Positions 1-7,322 of a DNA stretch of 8,253 nucleotides are shown here, one piece after another (the first letter of the stretch is position 1; the number at the start of each line of letters is the position of its first letter). Origin of the DNA: Pseudomonadota bacterium (GTDB lineage: Bacteria; Pseudomonadota; Alphaproteobacteria; Micropepsales; Micropepsaceae); contig JAKBAU010000154.1 in assembly GCA_021808875.1 (NCBI GenBank), positions 1-8,253 of the forward strand, given 5' to 3'. A model generated the notes under the pieces. The model did no database searches, was not told the origin of the DNA, and saw only the letters and a list, made by a program, of their open reading frames with translations. The position numbers were made by a program, and so were the translations under genes.

Positions 1-12
1 AGTTGTTGCCAT
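1..12 (-). CDS. atpD: ATP synthase F1 beta subunit, first four codons only
   Basis: Only the extreme 5' end is present, reading Met-Ala-Thr-Thr and running off the left edge. The identification rests on position: beta follows gamma in the alphaproteobacterial F1 operon order delta-alpha-gamma-beta-epsilon, and the gap after the atpG stop is 43 bases. The ATG has no good Shine-Dalgarno sequence at normal distance. An in-frame TTG at 25-27 (complement) has AGGA six bases upstream and would add five residues, so the true start is uncertain. The call is inference; the sequence alone cannot prove it. Confidence 0.5.
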
Positions 13-55
13 CGTGTTCGGTGGCAAGGCCGGTCCTGCGGTCTGCTGTGCCTAT

Positions 56-934
56 TCAGACCGCTTCCGCGCCCGATATGATCTCGATCAATTCCTTCGT
101 GATCATGGCCTGGCGCGTGCGGTTATACTCCAGTGTTAGTCCGTCGATCACTTCGCCCGCATTGCGCGTGGCCGAGTCCATGGCGCGCATTTTGGAACCA
201 AATTCTCCTGCCACGTTCTCAAGCAGCCCACGGAAGATCTGTACCGAAATATTGCGTGGCAGAAGTTCAGCGAGAATTGCAGCTTCATCCGGCTCATAAT
301 CGTACACGACCTTTGCCGGTCCAACTGCCACGCTCTCATCGATGGGCGCAGGAATAAGACGCTGTGCGATGGGTTGCTGACTCATGATCGATTTGAACTG
401 CGAATAGAGCATGGTGCAGATGTCAAACTCGCCATTGTCAAACATTTCCAGAATGCGCTCGCTGATCCTTTGTGCATCGGCGAAGCTGATACGGCGAACG
501 CCCATAAAGTCGATGGTGTCCACGATCATGCTGCCATACTGACGACGCAGCTGGTCACGCCCCTTGCGTCCAACACAAAGAATGCGCACGTCTTTGCCGT
601 CGCTGACGAGTTCGGCGATCTGTCGGCGGGCAAGGCGTACGATGTTGGAATTGAAAGCGCCGCAGAGGCCACGATCGGCGGTCATAACGACGACCAGATG
701 GCGCTGGCTGGCGCCGGTGCCGATCAGCAGGCGCGGACCTGCCGGGTTGTCACGCATCCCCGAAGCAAGTCCGGCGATGACGCTGGCGAGCTTCAGCGCA
801 TAGGGACGGGCTGCTTCGGCCGCTTCTTGCGCACGGCGCAGTTTCGAGGCCGCAACCATTTGCTGCGCCTTGGTGATTTTACGGATCGCCTTCACGCTTG
901 CGATACGTTTACGGAATGTGATGAGACTGGGCAT
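56..934 (-). CDS. atpG: ATP synthase F1 subunit gamma
   Basis: This is the central rotor shaft of the F1 sector, which couples Fo ring rotation to conformational change in the alpha-beta hexamer at the inner membrane. The 292-residue product has the family length. The N-terminal helix reads [24 protein letters not shown], with the conserved [16 protein letters not shown] stretch at about residues 20-35, a Rossmann-like middle with [11 protein letters not shown] near residue 85, and the C-terminal helix signature [14 protein letters not shown] at 278-291. Nine bases separate the atpA stop from this ATG. The Shine-Dalgarno sequence TAAGGA overlaps the atpA stop codon, which suggests translational coupling. 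The gene is intact. Confidence 0.97.
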   Translation of the reverse strand: MPSLITFRKRIASVKAIRKITKAQQMVAASKLRRAQEAAEAARPYALKLASVIAGLASGMRDNPAGPRLLIGTGASQRHLVVVMTADRGLCGAFNSNIVRLARRQIAELVSDGKDVRILCVGRKGRDQLRRQYGSMIVDTIDFMGVRRISFADAQRISERILEMFDNGEFDICTMLYSQFKSIMSQQPIAQRLIPAPIDESVAVGPAKVVYDYEPDEAAILAELLPRNISVQIFRGLLENVAGEFGSKMRAMDSATRNAGEVIDGLTLEYNRTRQAMITKELIEIISGAEAV

Positions 935-943
935 ACCCGGTCC

Positions 944-2476
<1,533 letters not shown>

Positions 2477-2502
2477 GCTCGTTTTCCTCGTGCCATATTG
2501 GG

Positions 2503-2522
2503 GGCTGCACTAACGCGCAGCC
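2503..2522 (-). promoter_or_regulatory. Intercistronic hairpin between atpH and atpA
   Basis: A perfect six-base inverted repeat, GGCTGC / GCAGCC, with an eight-base loop sits five bases past the atpH stop codon and before the atpA ribosome binding site. No run of T follows on the minus strand, so it does not look like an intrinsic terminator. In a polycistronic message it could act in RNA processing, stability or relative translation of delta and alpha. That role is inference; the repeat itself is directly visible. Confidence 0.35.
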
Positions 2523-2527
2523 AAATA

Positions 2528-3082
2528 CTATCCGCGCATCGCCACGCGCCATGAGTTCAGCTTGGTGCGCAGGCTTGAATCAATCATCCGCGAGCCGACT
2601 TGAACCACCAAGCCGCCGAGCAGTCCCGGATCAACCTGGGTAGCAAGACGGGCCTCCCGTCCCAGCTTGGCGCTCAATGCCGCCTTGAGCTGACCAACCT
2701 CGTCATCATTGAGGGGGCGGGCACTAATAACCTGCGCCTGTACTTCGCCGCGCTGGCGGGCAAGCCGTGCCTCATAGGCACGGATCACATCGGTAATTGC
2801 AAACAGACGGCGGCGACGCACCAGCGTCAGGATAAATTGCCGGGTTAATGGTGCCGCCTGCATGCGCTCCAGAATGGCAGTCATTCCTTTGGTCTGCTCA
2901 TCACGGCTGAACACCGGGGCCCGGACCAGGCGACGCAGGTCCTCGCTCTCTTCGATCATGCCGCGCAGGGCGGTCAAATCCCGTTCCACCTGCTCGACAA
3001 CGCGCTCTTCCTGAGCGAGTTCGAACACAGCCGTGGCGTAACGCCCGGCCAGGCCCTGATCAAGTGAGAGTTCTGTCGCCAC
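2528..3082 (-). CDS. atpH: ATP synthase F1 subunit delta
   Basis: This is the peripheral-stalk subunit (OSCP homologue) that joins the alpha N-termini to the b subunits. The 184-residue product has family length. The N-terminal helical domain includes GLAGRYATAVFELA (about residues 10-23), a middle region reads LTRQFILTLVRRRRL (about 79-93), and the C-terminal domain contains VDPGLLGGLVVQVGSRMIDSSLRTKL (about 149-174), the delta/OSCP signature. The start is a GTG, not ATG, with AGAGGGG about six bases upstream; the first residues MATELSLDQGLAGRYA fit alphaproteobacterial homologues. It is the first gene of the operon here, as expected in this group. Confidence 0.95.
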   Translation of the reverse strand: MATELSLDQGLAGRYATAVFELAQEERVVEQVERDLTALRGMIEESEDLRRLVRAPVFSRDEQTKGMTAILERMQAAPLTRQFILTLVRRRRLFAITDVIRAYEARLARQRGEVQAQVISARPLNDDEVGQLKAALSAKLGREARLATQVDPGLLGGLVVQVGSRMIDSSLRTKLNSWRVAMRG

Positions 3083-3164
3083 TGGCGCCCCTCTGTCGGT
3101 GGCCGCCCAGGAATCACGCGGCCGATGCTAACGCTTGGATTGATTGGAATATTTAGGCTGCGTG

Positions 3165-3181
3165 GCAGATCGGTAATCTGC
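3165..3181. promoter_or_regulatory. Inverted repeat GCAGAT-N5-ATCTGC, candidate operator upstream of atpH
   Basis: The repeat has perfect six-base arms with a five-base spacer. It lies about 83 bases upstream of the atpH start, just outside the AT-rich patch that is the best -10 candidate on the minus strand, so it would overlap the -35 region. Size and position suit a dimeric regulator. No known regulator site was recognised, and a six-base repeat can arise by chance. Confidence 0.25.
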
Positions 3182-3247
3182 GACGCGCGAGGCACTTAGC
3201 ATGAGGGTGTGTCAGGTGCAACAATCTGGCGGGCTGGAAGCATAGCC

Positions 3248-3262
3248 GCGGCGTCGCGCCGC
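3248..3262. repeat. GC hairpin GCGGCG-TCG-CGCCGC
   Basis: A perfect six-base stem with a three-base loop lies in the gene-free region, about 160 bases before the FMN reductase start. It may form in a leader transcript or be incidental to the high GC content. No T-run follows on either strand, so terminator function is not supported. Confidence 0.35.
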
Positions 3263-3272
3263 TCTCCATTGC

Positions 3273-3296
3273 CTTTGTCCGGGGCGCCCCCCAAAG
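3273..3296. repeat. Nested inverted repeat around a GGGGCGCCCC palindrome
   Basis: Outer arms CTTTG and CAAAG flank the perfect ten-base palindrome at 3281-3290, giving a 24-base element that can fold on either strand. It ends about 125 bases before the FMN reductase start. It could be a leader structure or a remnant of a terminator. The structure is visible; the role is unknown. Confidence 0.3.
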
Positions 3297-3408
3297 CCTG
3301 CATGAGCCCGCAAAATTGGCCGCCCCCCTTGGGCTTGGCTCGGGGTCCGGCGTATCCTTGCCCCTCACCGGTTGCCGCGCCAAGCGGATGGCCCCAATCC
3401 CCTCAACC

Positions 3409-3413
3409 AAGGA
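3409..3413 (+). promoter_or_regulatory. Ribosome binding site AAGGA deciding the FMN reductase start
   Basis: AAGGA sits seven bases before the ATG at 3421. The same frame is open further upstream to an ATG at 3316, which lacks such a site and would add 35 residues that do not look like the family. This supports the shorter protein. Confidence 0.8.
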
Positions 3414-3420
3414 CGAGTTC

Positions 3421-3999
3421 ATGCTTCCCCGTTTGCAGATTGTCATCGCCAGCACCCGGCCGGGCCGCATAGGGCCGGCAATAGCCCATTGGTTTCATGG
3501 CTTTGCCATCAAACATGGGCAGTTCGACGCCCACCTCGTCGATCTCGCCGATATTGGTTTACCGCTCTATGACGAGCCCAATCACCCCATGCGCCGGCAG
3601 TATACGAAGGATCACACCAAGGCGTTCAGCACCCTGGTGAAAGCGGCGGATGCCACGGTGTTCGTCAGTCCCGAGTATAATTATTCGCCTCCCCCCAGCC
3701 TTGTGAACGCGATCGACTACCTCTTTTGGGAGTGGCAATACATGCCGATTGGCGTGGTGTCCTACGGAGGGGTGTCAGGCGGCCTACGGGCGGCCCAGGC
3801 GCTCCGGCTCATGGCCTCGACCCTGAAGATGGTGCCGCTTCCGGAAGGCGTAGCCCTGCCCAACGTATTCACTCAGATAAAGGACGGGGTTTTTGCCGCC
3901 AATGAGCTCAATGAGCAGGGCGCTGCGGCACTATTGAACGAGATGCAGAAATGGACCTCAGCCCTGGCGGGGCTGCGTGCCGGGATCCGTGCTCTTTAG
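3421..3999 (+). CDS. NAD(P)H-dependent FMN reductase family flavoprotein
   Basis: This is a flavodoxin-fold oxidoreductase of the NADPH-dependent FMN reductase family, presumably cytosolic, which moves electrons from NAD(P)H to FMN or to quinone- or azo-type acceptors. The true substrate cannot be read from sequence. The product has 192 residues. The FMN phosphate loop is ASTRPGR at 10-16. The flavin-contacting motif SPEYNYSPPPSLVNAIDYL spans 83-101, and SYGGVSGGLRA spans 114-124, both diagnostic of the family. There is no signal peptide. The start follows a clear AAGGA site. The gene stands alone, divergent from the atp operon and convergent with lepB, so context gives no specific role. Confidence 0.9.
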   Translation: MLPRLQIVIASTRPGRIGPAIAHWFHGFAIKHGQFDAHLVDLADIGLPLYDEPNHPMRRQYTKDHTKAFSTLVKAADATVFVSPEYNYSPPPSLVNAIDYLFWEWQYMPIGVVSYGGVSGGLRAAQALRLMASTLKMVPLPEGVALPNVFTQIKDGVFAANELNEQGAAALLNEMQKWTSALAGLRAGIRAL

Positions 4000-4036
4000 C
4001 CCACGGTCCGGATGGTCGTACCGAGCCTCTCCGGTA

Positions 4037-4077
4037 TTCCCCGGACCGCCGCCTCGCGGCTGGGGAACGCCGGGGAA
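4037..4077. terminator. Probable bidirectional hairpin between convergent genes
   Basis: TTCCCCGG (4037-4044) pairs perfectly with CCGGGGAA (4070-4077). Inside lies a second hairpin, GCCGC-CTC-GCGGC (4048-4060). GGGGAA at 4062-4067 offers an alternative partner for the left arm. A further perfect repeat, CGGTCCGG at 4004-4011 with CCGGACCG at 4041-4048, can compete. The position between the reductase stop and the lepB stop suggests termination for both genes. Neither side has a T-run, so it is not a textbook intrinsic terminator. Confidence 0.45.
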
Positions 4078-4081
4078 ATGC

Positions 4082-4864
4082 TCAGTCGACCGCATGAAAC
4101 AGCCGCGACAGGCGAAACGCACCCAACCAGCCATCACGTGAGGCGTTCAAGAAGTCATAGGAACCGAGTATCAGATCAGCCTGACCAATGACGTTGGCGA
4201 CCGGAACGAAGCCCAGCCCCCCCTGTGAGCGAGGCACGCGACTATCCAGGGAATTGTTGCGATCGTCGCCCATCATGAACAAATCCCCCTTGGGCACGAC
4301 ATAAACACTGGTGTTGTCCAGGGCGTCATTATTATCCCATTGAAAAATGGCGTGGTGCACACCACCCGGCAAATATTCGATAAACTTGGGCACGCGCACA
4401 TAGGCTCCGCTCTCGGTTTCGACCCGGCCCGTCCCATCAGGCTTTCGTACGACCTCGGTACCATTAATGAAGAGCCTGCCATGAACCACTTGAATGCGGT
4501 CTCCGGGAAGGCCGATCACGCGTTTGACCCAGGCTTCCTTGTGACCCACTGGGTAAAAGACGACGACGTCACCACGATGGGGTATGCGGCCAAATAGCCG
4601 CCCCTTGATGTCGGGAAAGAGGCCCCAGCGTACCGAGTAGTGGCTGTACCCATAGGCGAATTTTGCCGCGATGATGGCATCGCCAATGGCCAGCGTCGGT
4701 TCCATCGACCCTGAAGGCACATAGAACGGCTCTGCAATGGCCGTGGTGGCAAGGAAGACGAGGGCAATGGCCGCGACCGGCTCGCGGAGCCAGCGCAGAA
4801 CAGCCACAACGCGTTGGCCAAAGGGATGGGCGAAGATCCGCCGCGTTGATTGCTGCCAATTCAT
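4082..4864 (-). CDS. lepB: Signal peptidase I
   Basis: This membrane-anchored serine protease removes signal peptides from exported proteins on the periplasmic face of the inner membrane. The 260-residue product has one hydrophobic anchor at about residues 29-45. The catalytic serine motif PSGSMEPT gives S53, and the general-base lysine is K114 in VKRVIGLPGD. The C-terminal box GDDRNNSLDSR is at 199-209. These are the S26 family boxes in order at normal spacing. The frame is open upstream for another 110 codons, but the ATG at 4864 has GGAG ten bases before it and gives the usual length with a short cytoplasmic N-terminus. It is divergent from queD. In many Alphaproteobacteria lepB is followed by rnc; here a convergent gene takes that place. 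Confidence 0.96.
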   Translation of the reverse strand: MNWQQSTRRIFAHPFGQRVVAVLRWLREPVAAIALVFLATTAIAEPFYVPSGSMEPTLAIGDAIIAAKFAYGYSHYSVRWGLFPDIKGRLFGRIPHRGDVVVFYPVGHKEAWVKRVIGLPGDRIQVVHGRLFINGTEVVRKPDGTGRVETESGAYVRVPKFIEYLPGGVHHAIFQWDNNDALDNTSVYVVPKGDLFMMGDDRNNSLDSRVPRSQGGLGFVPVANVIGQADLILGSYDFLNASRDGWLGAFRLSRLFHAVD

Positions 4865-4987
4865 ACTTTTAGATCTCCAGAGGGGGGCGCCAGAGCGTAC
4901 ACATGCAAGGGCATATGACCGGAGCAGGGGGGAATACAAGAGCAAGCTTCTTGACCTTTCGCCAGCATCCTGCCACAGCCGGCCGCC

Positions 4988-5350
4988 ATGATCGAATTGA
5001 CCCAGGAATTCGGCTTTGATGCCGCTCACTTTATGCCGCACCGGGAGGCGGGAGATCCCTATCGGCGGATGCACGGTCACTCCTTTCACGCAGAGGTCAC
5101 GCTGAAAGGAGAGGTCGATGCAGCCACGGGCTGGGTCCGTGACTTCGCGGAGATCAAGGCGGTCCTTGATGAGCTCCGCAGCACGTTGGATCATTGCCTT
5201 CTCAATGAGCTGCCCGGGCTGGAAAATCCCACCCTGGAAAATCTGGCCTGTTTCATATTTTCTTCGATGAACACCCAGCTTCCTGGGGTAGTGCGCGTAC
5301 GTGTGTCCCGGCCATCCTATGGCCAGTCCTGTGTCTACGAGCCTCGCTGA
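4988..5350 (+). CDS. queD: 6-carboxy-tetrahydropterin synthase (QueD) homologue with altered active site
   Basis: This is a COG0720 (6-pyruvoyl-tetrahydropterin synthase superfamily) protein of 120 residues. In queuosine synthesis QueD converts dihydroneopterin triphosphate to 6-carboxytetrahydropterin. The zinc ligands are present: H14 in FDAAH, and H29 and H31 in HGHSF. LDH (D68, H69) and PTLEN (E84) are also family-like. The catalytic cysteine normally four residues before HGH is replaced by Y25, and the usual C-terminal Glu-Thr that anchors the pterin reads Arg-Pro (R108, P109), in [10 protein letters not shown] think this is a divergent alphaproteobacterial subgroup rather than a broken gene, since it is intact and coupled to queF. 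No clear Shine-Dalgarno precedes the ATG. Confidence 0.88.
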   Translation: MIELTQEFGFDAAHFMPHREAGDPYRRMHGHSFHAEVTLKGEVDAATGWVRDFAEIKAVLDELRSTLDHCLLNELPGLENPTLENLACFIFSSMNTQLPGVVRVRVSRPSYGQSCVYEPR

Positions 5351-5814
5351 TGGCCAAACGTCCGGCGAAATCCCTTACTCAGCTCGGTCGGGTGGTTCCG
5401 GTCCCGGACTCACCGGATCGGGCCGTGCTTGAGGCCGTACCAAACCGGCACCGGGATGTGAATTATGTCGCCCGGTTTACGGCGCCGGAATTCACCAGCC
5501 TTTGTCCGGTTACCGGTCAGCCAGACTTTGCCCATTTCGTGATCGATTACGTGCCAGACAAGTCGCTGCTCGAGTCCAAATCGCTGAAGCTTTTTCTCTT
5601 CAGTTTCCGTGCCCATGCCGATTTTCACGAGGCCTGCACCATCTATATCGGCAAACGCGTTGTTTCCGCGATCAAGCCGAAATTTCTGCGGATCGCAGGC
5701 TTTTGGTATCCCCGCGGAGGCATACCGATCGACGTATTCTGGCAGACCGGCAAGCTCCCGGCTAATCTGTGGTTGCCCGAGCCCGGGGTTGCACCCTATC
5801 GCGGCCGCGGCTGA
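5350..5814 (+). CDS. queF: NADPH-dependent preQ0 reductase, unimodular type
   Basis: This cytosolic enzyme reduces the nitrile of 7-cyano-7-deazaguanine (preQ0) to the amine of preQ1, the base inserted into tRNA on the way to queuosine. At 154 residues it is the short single-domain type, not the long bimodular type of E. coli. The nucleophilic cysteine is C52 in [11 protein letters not shown] and the proton donor is D59. The QueF family motif [13 protein letters not shown] spans 75-87, and substrate-binding H93 and E94 follow; these positions match the Bacillus subtilis residues with a constant offset of three. The start ATG shares its A with the queD TGA stop, so the pair is translationally coupled. 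The N-terminus is basic and unstructured. Confidence 0.96.
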   Translation: MAKRPAKSLTQLGRVVPVPDSPDRAVLEAVPNRHRDVNYVARFTAPEFTSLCPVTGQPDFAHFVIDYVPDKSLLESKSLKLFLFSFRAHADFHEACTIYIGKRVVSAIKPKFLRIAGFWYPRGGIPIDVFWQTGKLPANLWLPEPGVAPYRGRG

Positions 5815-5833
5815 TAAATTCTTACCAGGTGTA

Positions 5834-5846
5834 ATGCCAAAGGCAT
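5834..5846. repeat. Short inverted repeat ATGCC-AAA-GGCAT downstream of queF
   Basis: A perfect five-base stem with a three-base loop begins 20 bases past the queF stop. It could be a weak terminator or processing hairpin, or an operator for the next gene. There is no T-run after it. The rest of the gap up to the next start (5815-5942) shows no gene and no good promoter. Confidence 0.3.
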
Positions 5847-5930
5847 CTGTAGATCCTTGCCATAACTTGTGTCGGCTGGTTTGCCATGGTCAGAACCGGA
5901 CGAACACGCCATGATGGTCAACATTCGAAT

Positions 5931-5935
5931 GAGGA
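5931..5935 (+). promoter_or_regulatory. Ribosome binding site GAGGA deciding the next start
   Basis: GAGGA lies seven bases before the ATG at 5943. The open frame extends upstream to an ATG at 5886, but the extra 19 residues are not family-like and that ATG lacks such a site. Confidence 0.8.
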
Positions 5936-5942
5936 CCCCTCA

Positions 5943-6482
5943 ATGGCCAAATTCCACGATCAGATTGATGATGTGCTTGCCAAATTCATCACGCGCCAGC
6001 GCATGTTTTTTAGCGCTAGCGCGGCAGAAGAGGGGCGCGTTAACCTTTCGCCCAAAGGAATGGATTGTCTGCGCATCCTCGGACCTCAGCGGATCGCCTA
6101 TCTGGACCTAACTGGCAGCGGCAATGAAACCTCTGCACATATGGAGGCCGGGGGGCGTCTCACGCTGATGTTCTGCGCCTTTGATGGCGCTCCACTCATT
6201 CTGCGTGCCTATGGCATGGCGCAAATCCATAGGCGGGGCAGTCAAGATTATGAGGAATTGCTCGGACACTTTGTGGAACATGTCGGGGCACGTCAGATCG
6301 TAGATATGCAGGTACAGTCTCTGCAAACGTCGTGCGGATATGCGGTACCACTGATGAGCTTTGAGGGACACCGGCCCAACCTGTTGCGCTGGGCTGAAAC
6401 CAAGGGCGAGGACGGGCTCAAAGACTATCGCCGCGCGCACAATCGGGTCAGCATTGACGGTTTGCCGACAGGTTGGGATTAG
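5943..6482 (+). CDS. Pyridoxamine 5'-phosphate oxidase-fold family protein
   Basis: The product has 179 residues and resembles the putative PNPOx-like split-barrel flavin-binding family. The N-terminal part reads LAKFITRQRMFFSASAAEEGRVNLSPKG (about 12-39), the usual opening strands in which small-molecule oxidoreductases of this fold bind FMN or a related cofactor. Residues 51-95 follow the family pattern: IAYLDLTGSGNET, then GRLTLMFCAFDGAPLILRAYG. The C-terminal half (about 118-175) contains VQSLQTSCGYAVPLM and is typical of the longer subgroup. It is probably not the vitamin B6 oxidase itself, because the PdxH C-terminal signature is absent. The substrate is unknown. Its stop overlaps the end of tag by four bases on opposite strands. 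Confidence 0.85.
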   Translation: MAKFHDQIDDVLAKFITRQRMFFSASAAEEGRVNLSPKGMDCLRILGPQRIAYLDLTGSGNETSAHMEAGGRLTLMFCAFDGAPLILRAYGMAQIHRRGSQDYEELLGHFVEHVGARQIVDMQVQSLQTSCGYAVPLMSFEGHRPNLLRWAETKGEDGLKDYRRAHNRVSIDGLPTGWD

Positions 6483-7069
6483 ACCTCTGCGAGGCGGGCG
6501 CAGGCGTCGTGCCGATGACAGCGGACGAGGTGGTCGTTGACCATGCCGATCGCCTGGGCAAAGGCATAGACGATGACTGGTCCGCAGAAATTGAAGCCGC
6601 GCTGTTTCAGCTCTCGGGCAAGAGCCTCGCTCATGGGGTTTTGAGCCGGAATGTCGGCAAGACGGCGATAGCGATGCTGAACTGGCTTGCCGTCTACATG
6701 TTTCCAGATAAGTTCGGAAAAGCCCCCCGGCTCCTTTTCTTCAATCTCAAGCCAAAGGCGGGCAGCCTTGATTGCGGCATTGATCTTCGCCTTGCTGCGA
6801 ATGATCCCGGCATCTTGTAACAGCTGTTCGACTTTGCGCTGTTCATATCGGGCGATGCGGTGAGGATCGAACCCGTCAAAGGCGCTGCGGAAATTATCCC
6901 GTTTGCGCAGTATTGTGATCCACGCCAGTCCGGCCTGAAACCCGTCCAGAACAAGCTTCTCATAAAGCGCACGTGCATCGAACTCGGGAACGCCCCACTC
7001 CTGATCGTGATAGGCGATATAAATTGGTTCTTTCTCCGACCATGCACAGCGAACAAGAGCATCCGTCAT
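6479..7069 (-). CDS. tag: DNA-3-methyladenine glycosylase I
   Basis: This base-excision repair enzyme removes 3-methyladenine from alkylated DNA. The product has 196 residues from the chosen ATG. The zinc-snap ligands of the family are present: C8 (RCAW), H21 (YHDQEWG), H180 and C184 (VNDHLVRC). The lesion-recognition segment LDGFQAGLAWITILRKR (about 41-57) has D42 where E. coli Tag has E38, a conservative change, and keeps the tryptophan at the W46 position (W50). The aligned core QDAGIIRSKAKI and LKQRGFNFCG are standard. A GTG nine bases upstream (7078) could start a 199-residue version, but AGG lies only two bases before it, whereas it sits at good distance from the ATG. Confidence 0.95.
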   Translation of the reverse strand: MTDALVRCAWSEKEPIYIAYHDQEWGVPEFDARALYEKLVLDGFQAGLAWITILRKRDNFRSAFDGFDPHRIARYEQRKVEQLLQDAGIIRSKAKINAAIKAARLWLEIEEKEPGGFSELIWKHVDGKPVQHRYRRLADIPAQNPMSEALARELKQRGFNFCGPVIVYAFAQAIGMVNDHLVRCHRHDACARLAEV

Positions 7070-7322
7070 GCTGCGCACACCTGATAGAAAGATACTACCA
7101 AGAGGTTCGCAGCTTTGGCTATCCGCTCTATGAAGCGCAGCTGATATTCACACGTCATGCTGACGACACTGCTGCACTGGACGCGATGGGAGCAGGAGCC
7201 CCGCCTCGAGCGTAGTGCCCGTTGCCCAGCTTTCAGTCCAGCTTTGATCAAGGCCTGCGGGTAAGGCATTCCGTTTATCCCAATGTCCGGCCACTGCAAG
7301 CTTGAAGGATTGAGGACGCAGG
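7070..7322. other. Gap between ygfZ and tag without a convincing gene
   Basis: About 250 bases lie between two minus-strand genes. Three short open frames overlap here. Two on the minus strand begin at TTG codons at the ygfZ stop and would encode about 60 and 86 residues. One on the plus strand ends at 7215 and runs into tag. None has a recognisable domain. A CGTCA-TGC-TGACG inverted repeat lies at 7153-7165, and the stretch should hold a tag promoter unless tag is read from ygfZ. I could not place a promoter or terminator. Confidence 0.5.

Larger units (their letters stand above)
3083..3420. other. Divergent intergenic region upstream of the atp operon
   Basis: These 338 bases hold no convincing gene: the open frames on both strands overlap one another and match nothing I recognise. 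The region must contain the promoters of atpH (minus) and the FMN reductase gene (plus). The atpH-proximal part has an AT-rich patch (about 3138-3155) that includes TAAATA read on the minus strand, a possible -10, with only a poor -35. The reductase-proximal half is very GC-rich and contains two hairpin-forming repeats, listed separately. I could not place a promoter with confidence. Confidence 0.6.

Noticed and set aside
3316..3420. Longer FMN reductase start adding 35 residues
   Set aside because: The extra residues do not fit the family, and AAGGA is placed correctly only for the ATG at 3421.
4865..4987. preQ1 riboswitch upstream of queD
   Set aside because: Considered because of the pathway, but I see neither the characteristic short hairpin with an A-rich tail nor any conserved preQ1 aptamer segment in this 123-base gap.
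4865..5194. N-terminal extension of lepB by 110 residues
   Set aside because: It would overlap queD on the other strand, the residues do not look like signal peptidase, and a good start with a ribosome binding site exists at 4864.
7041..7215. A 57-codon plus-strand frame overlapping the start of tag
   Set aside because: It has no ribosome binding site, overlaps the well-supported tag gene on the other strand, and matches no family I know.
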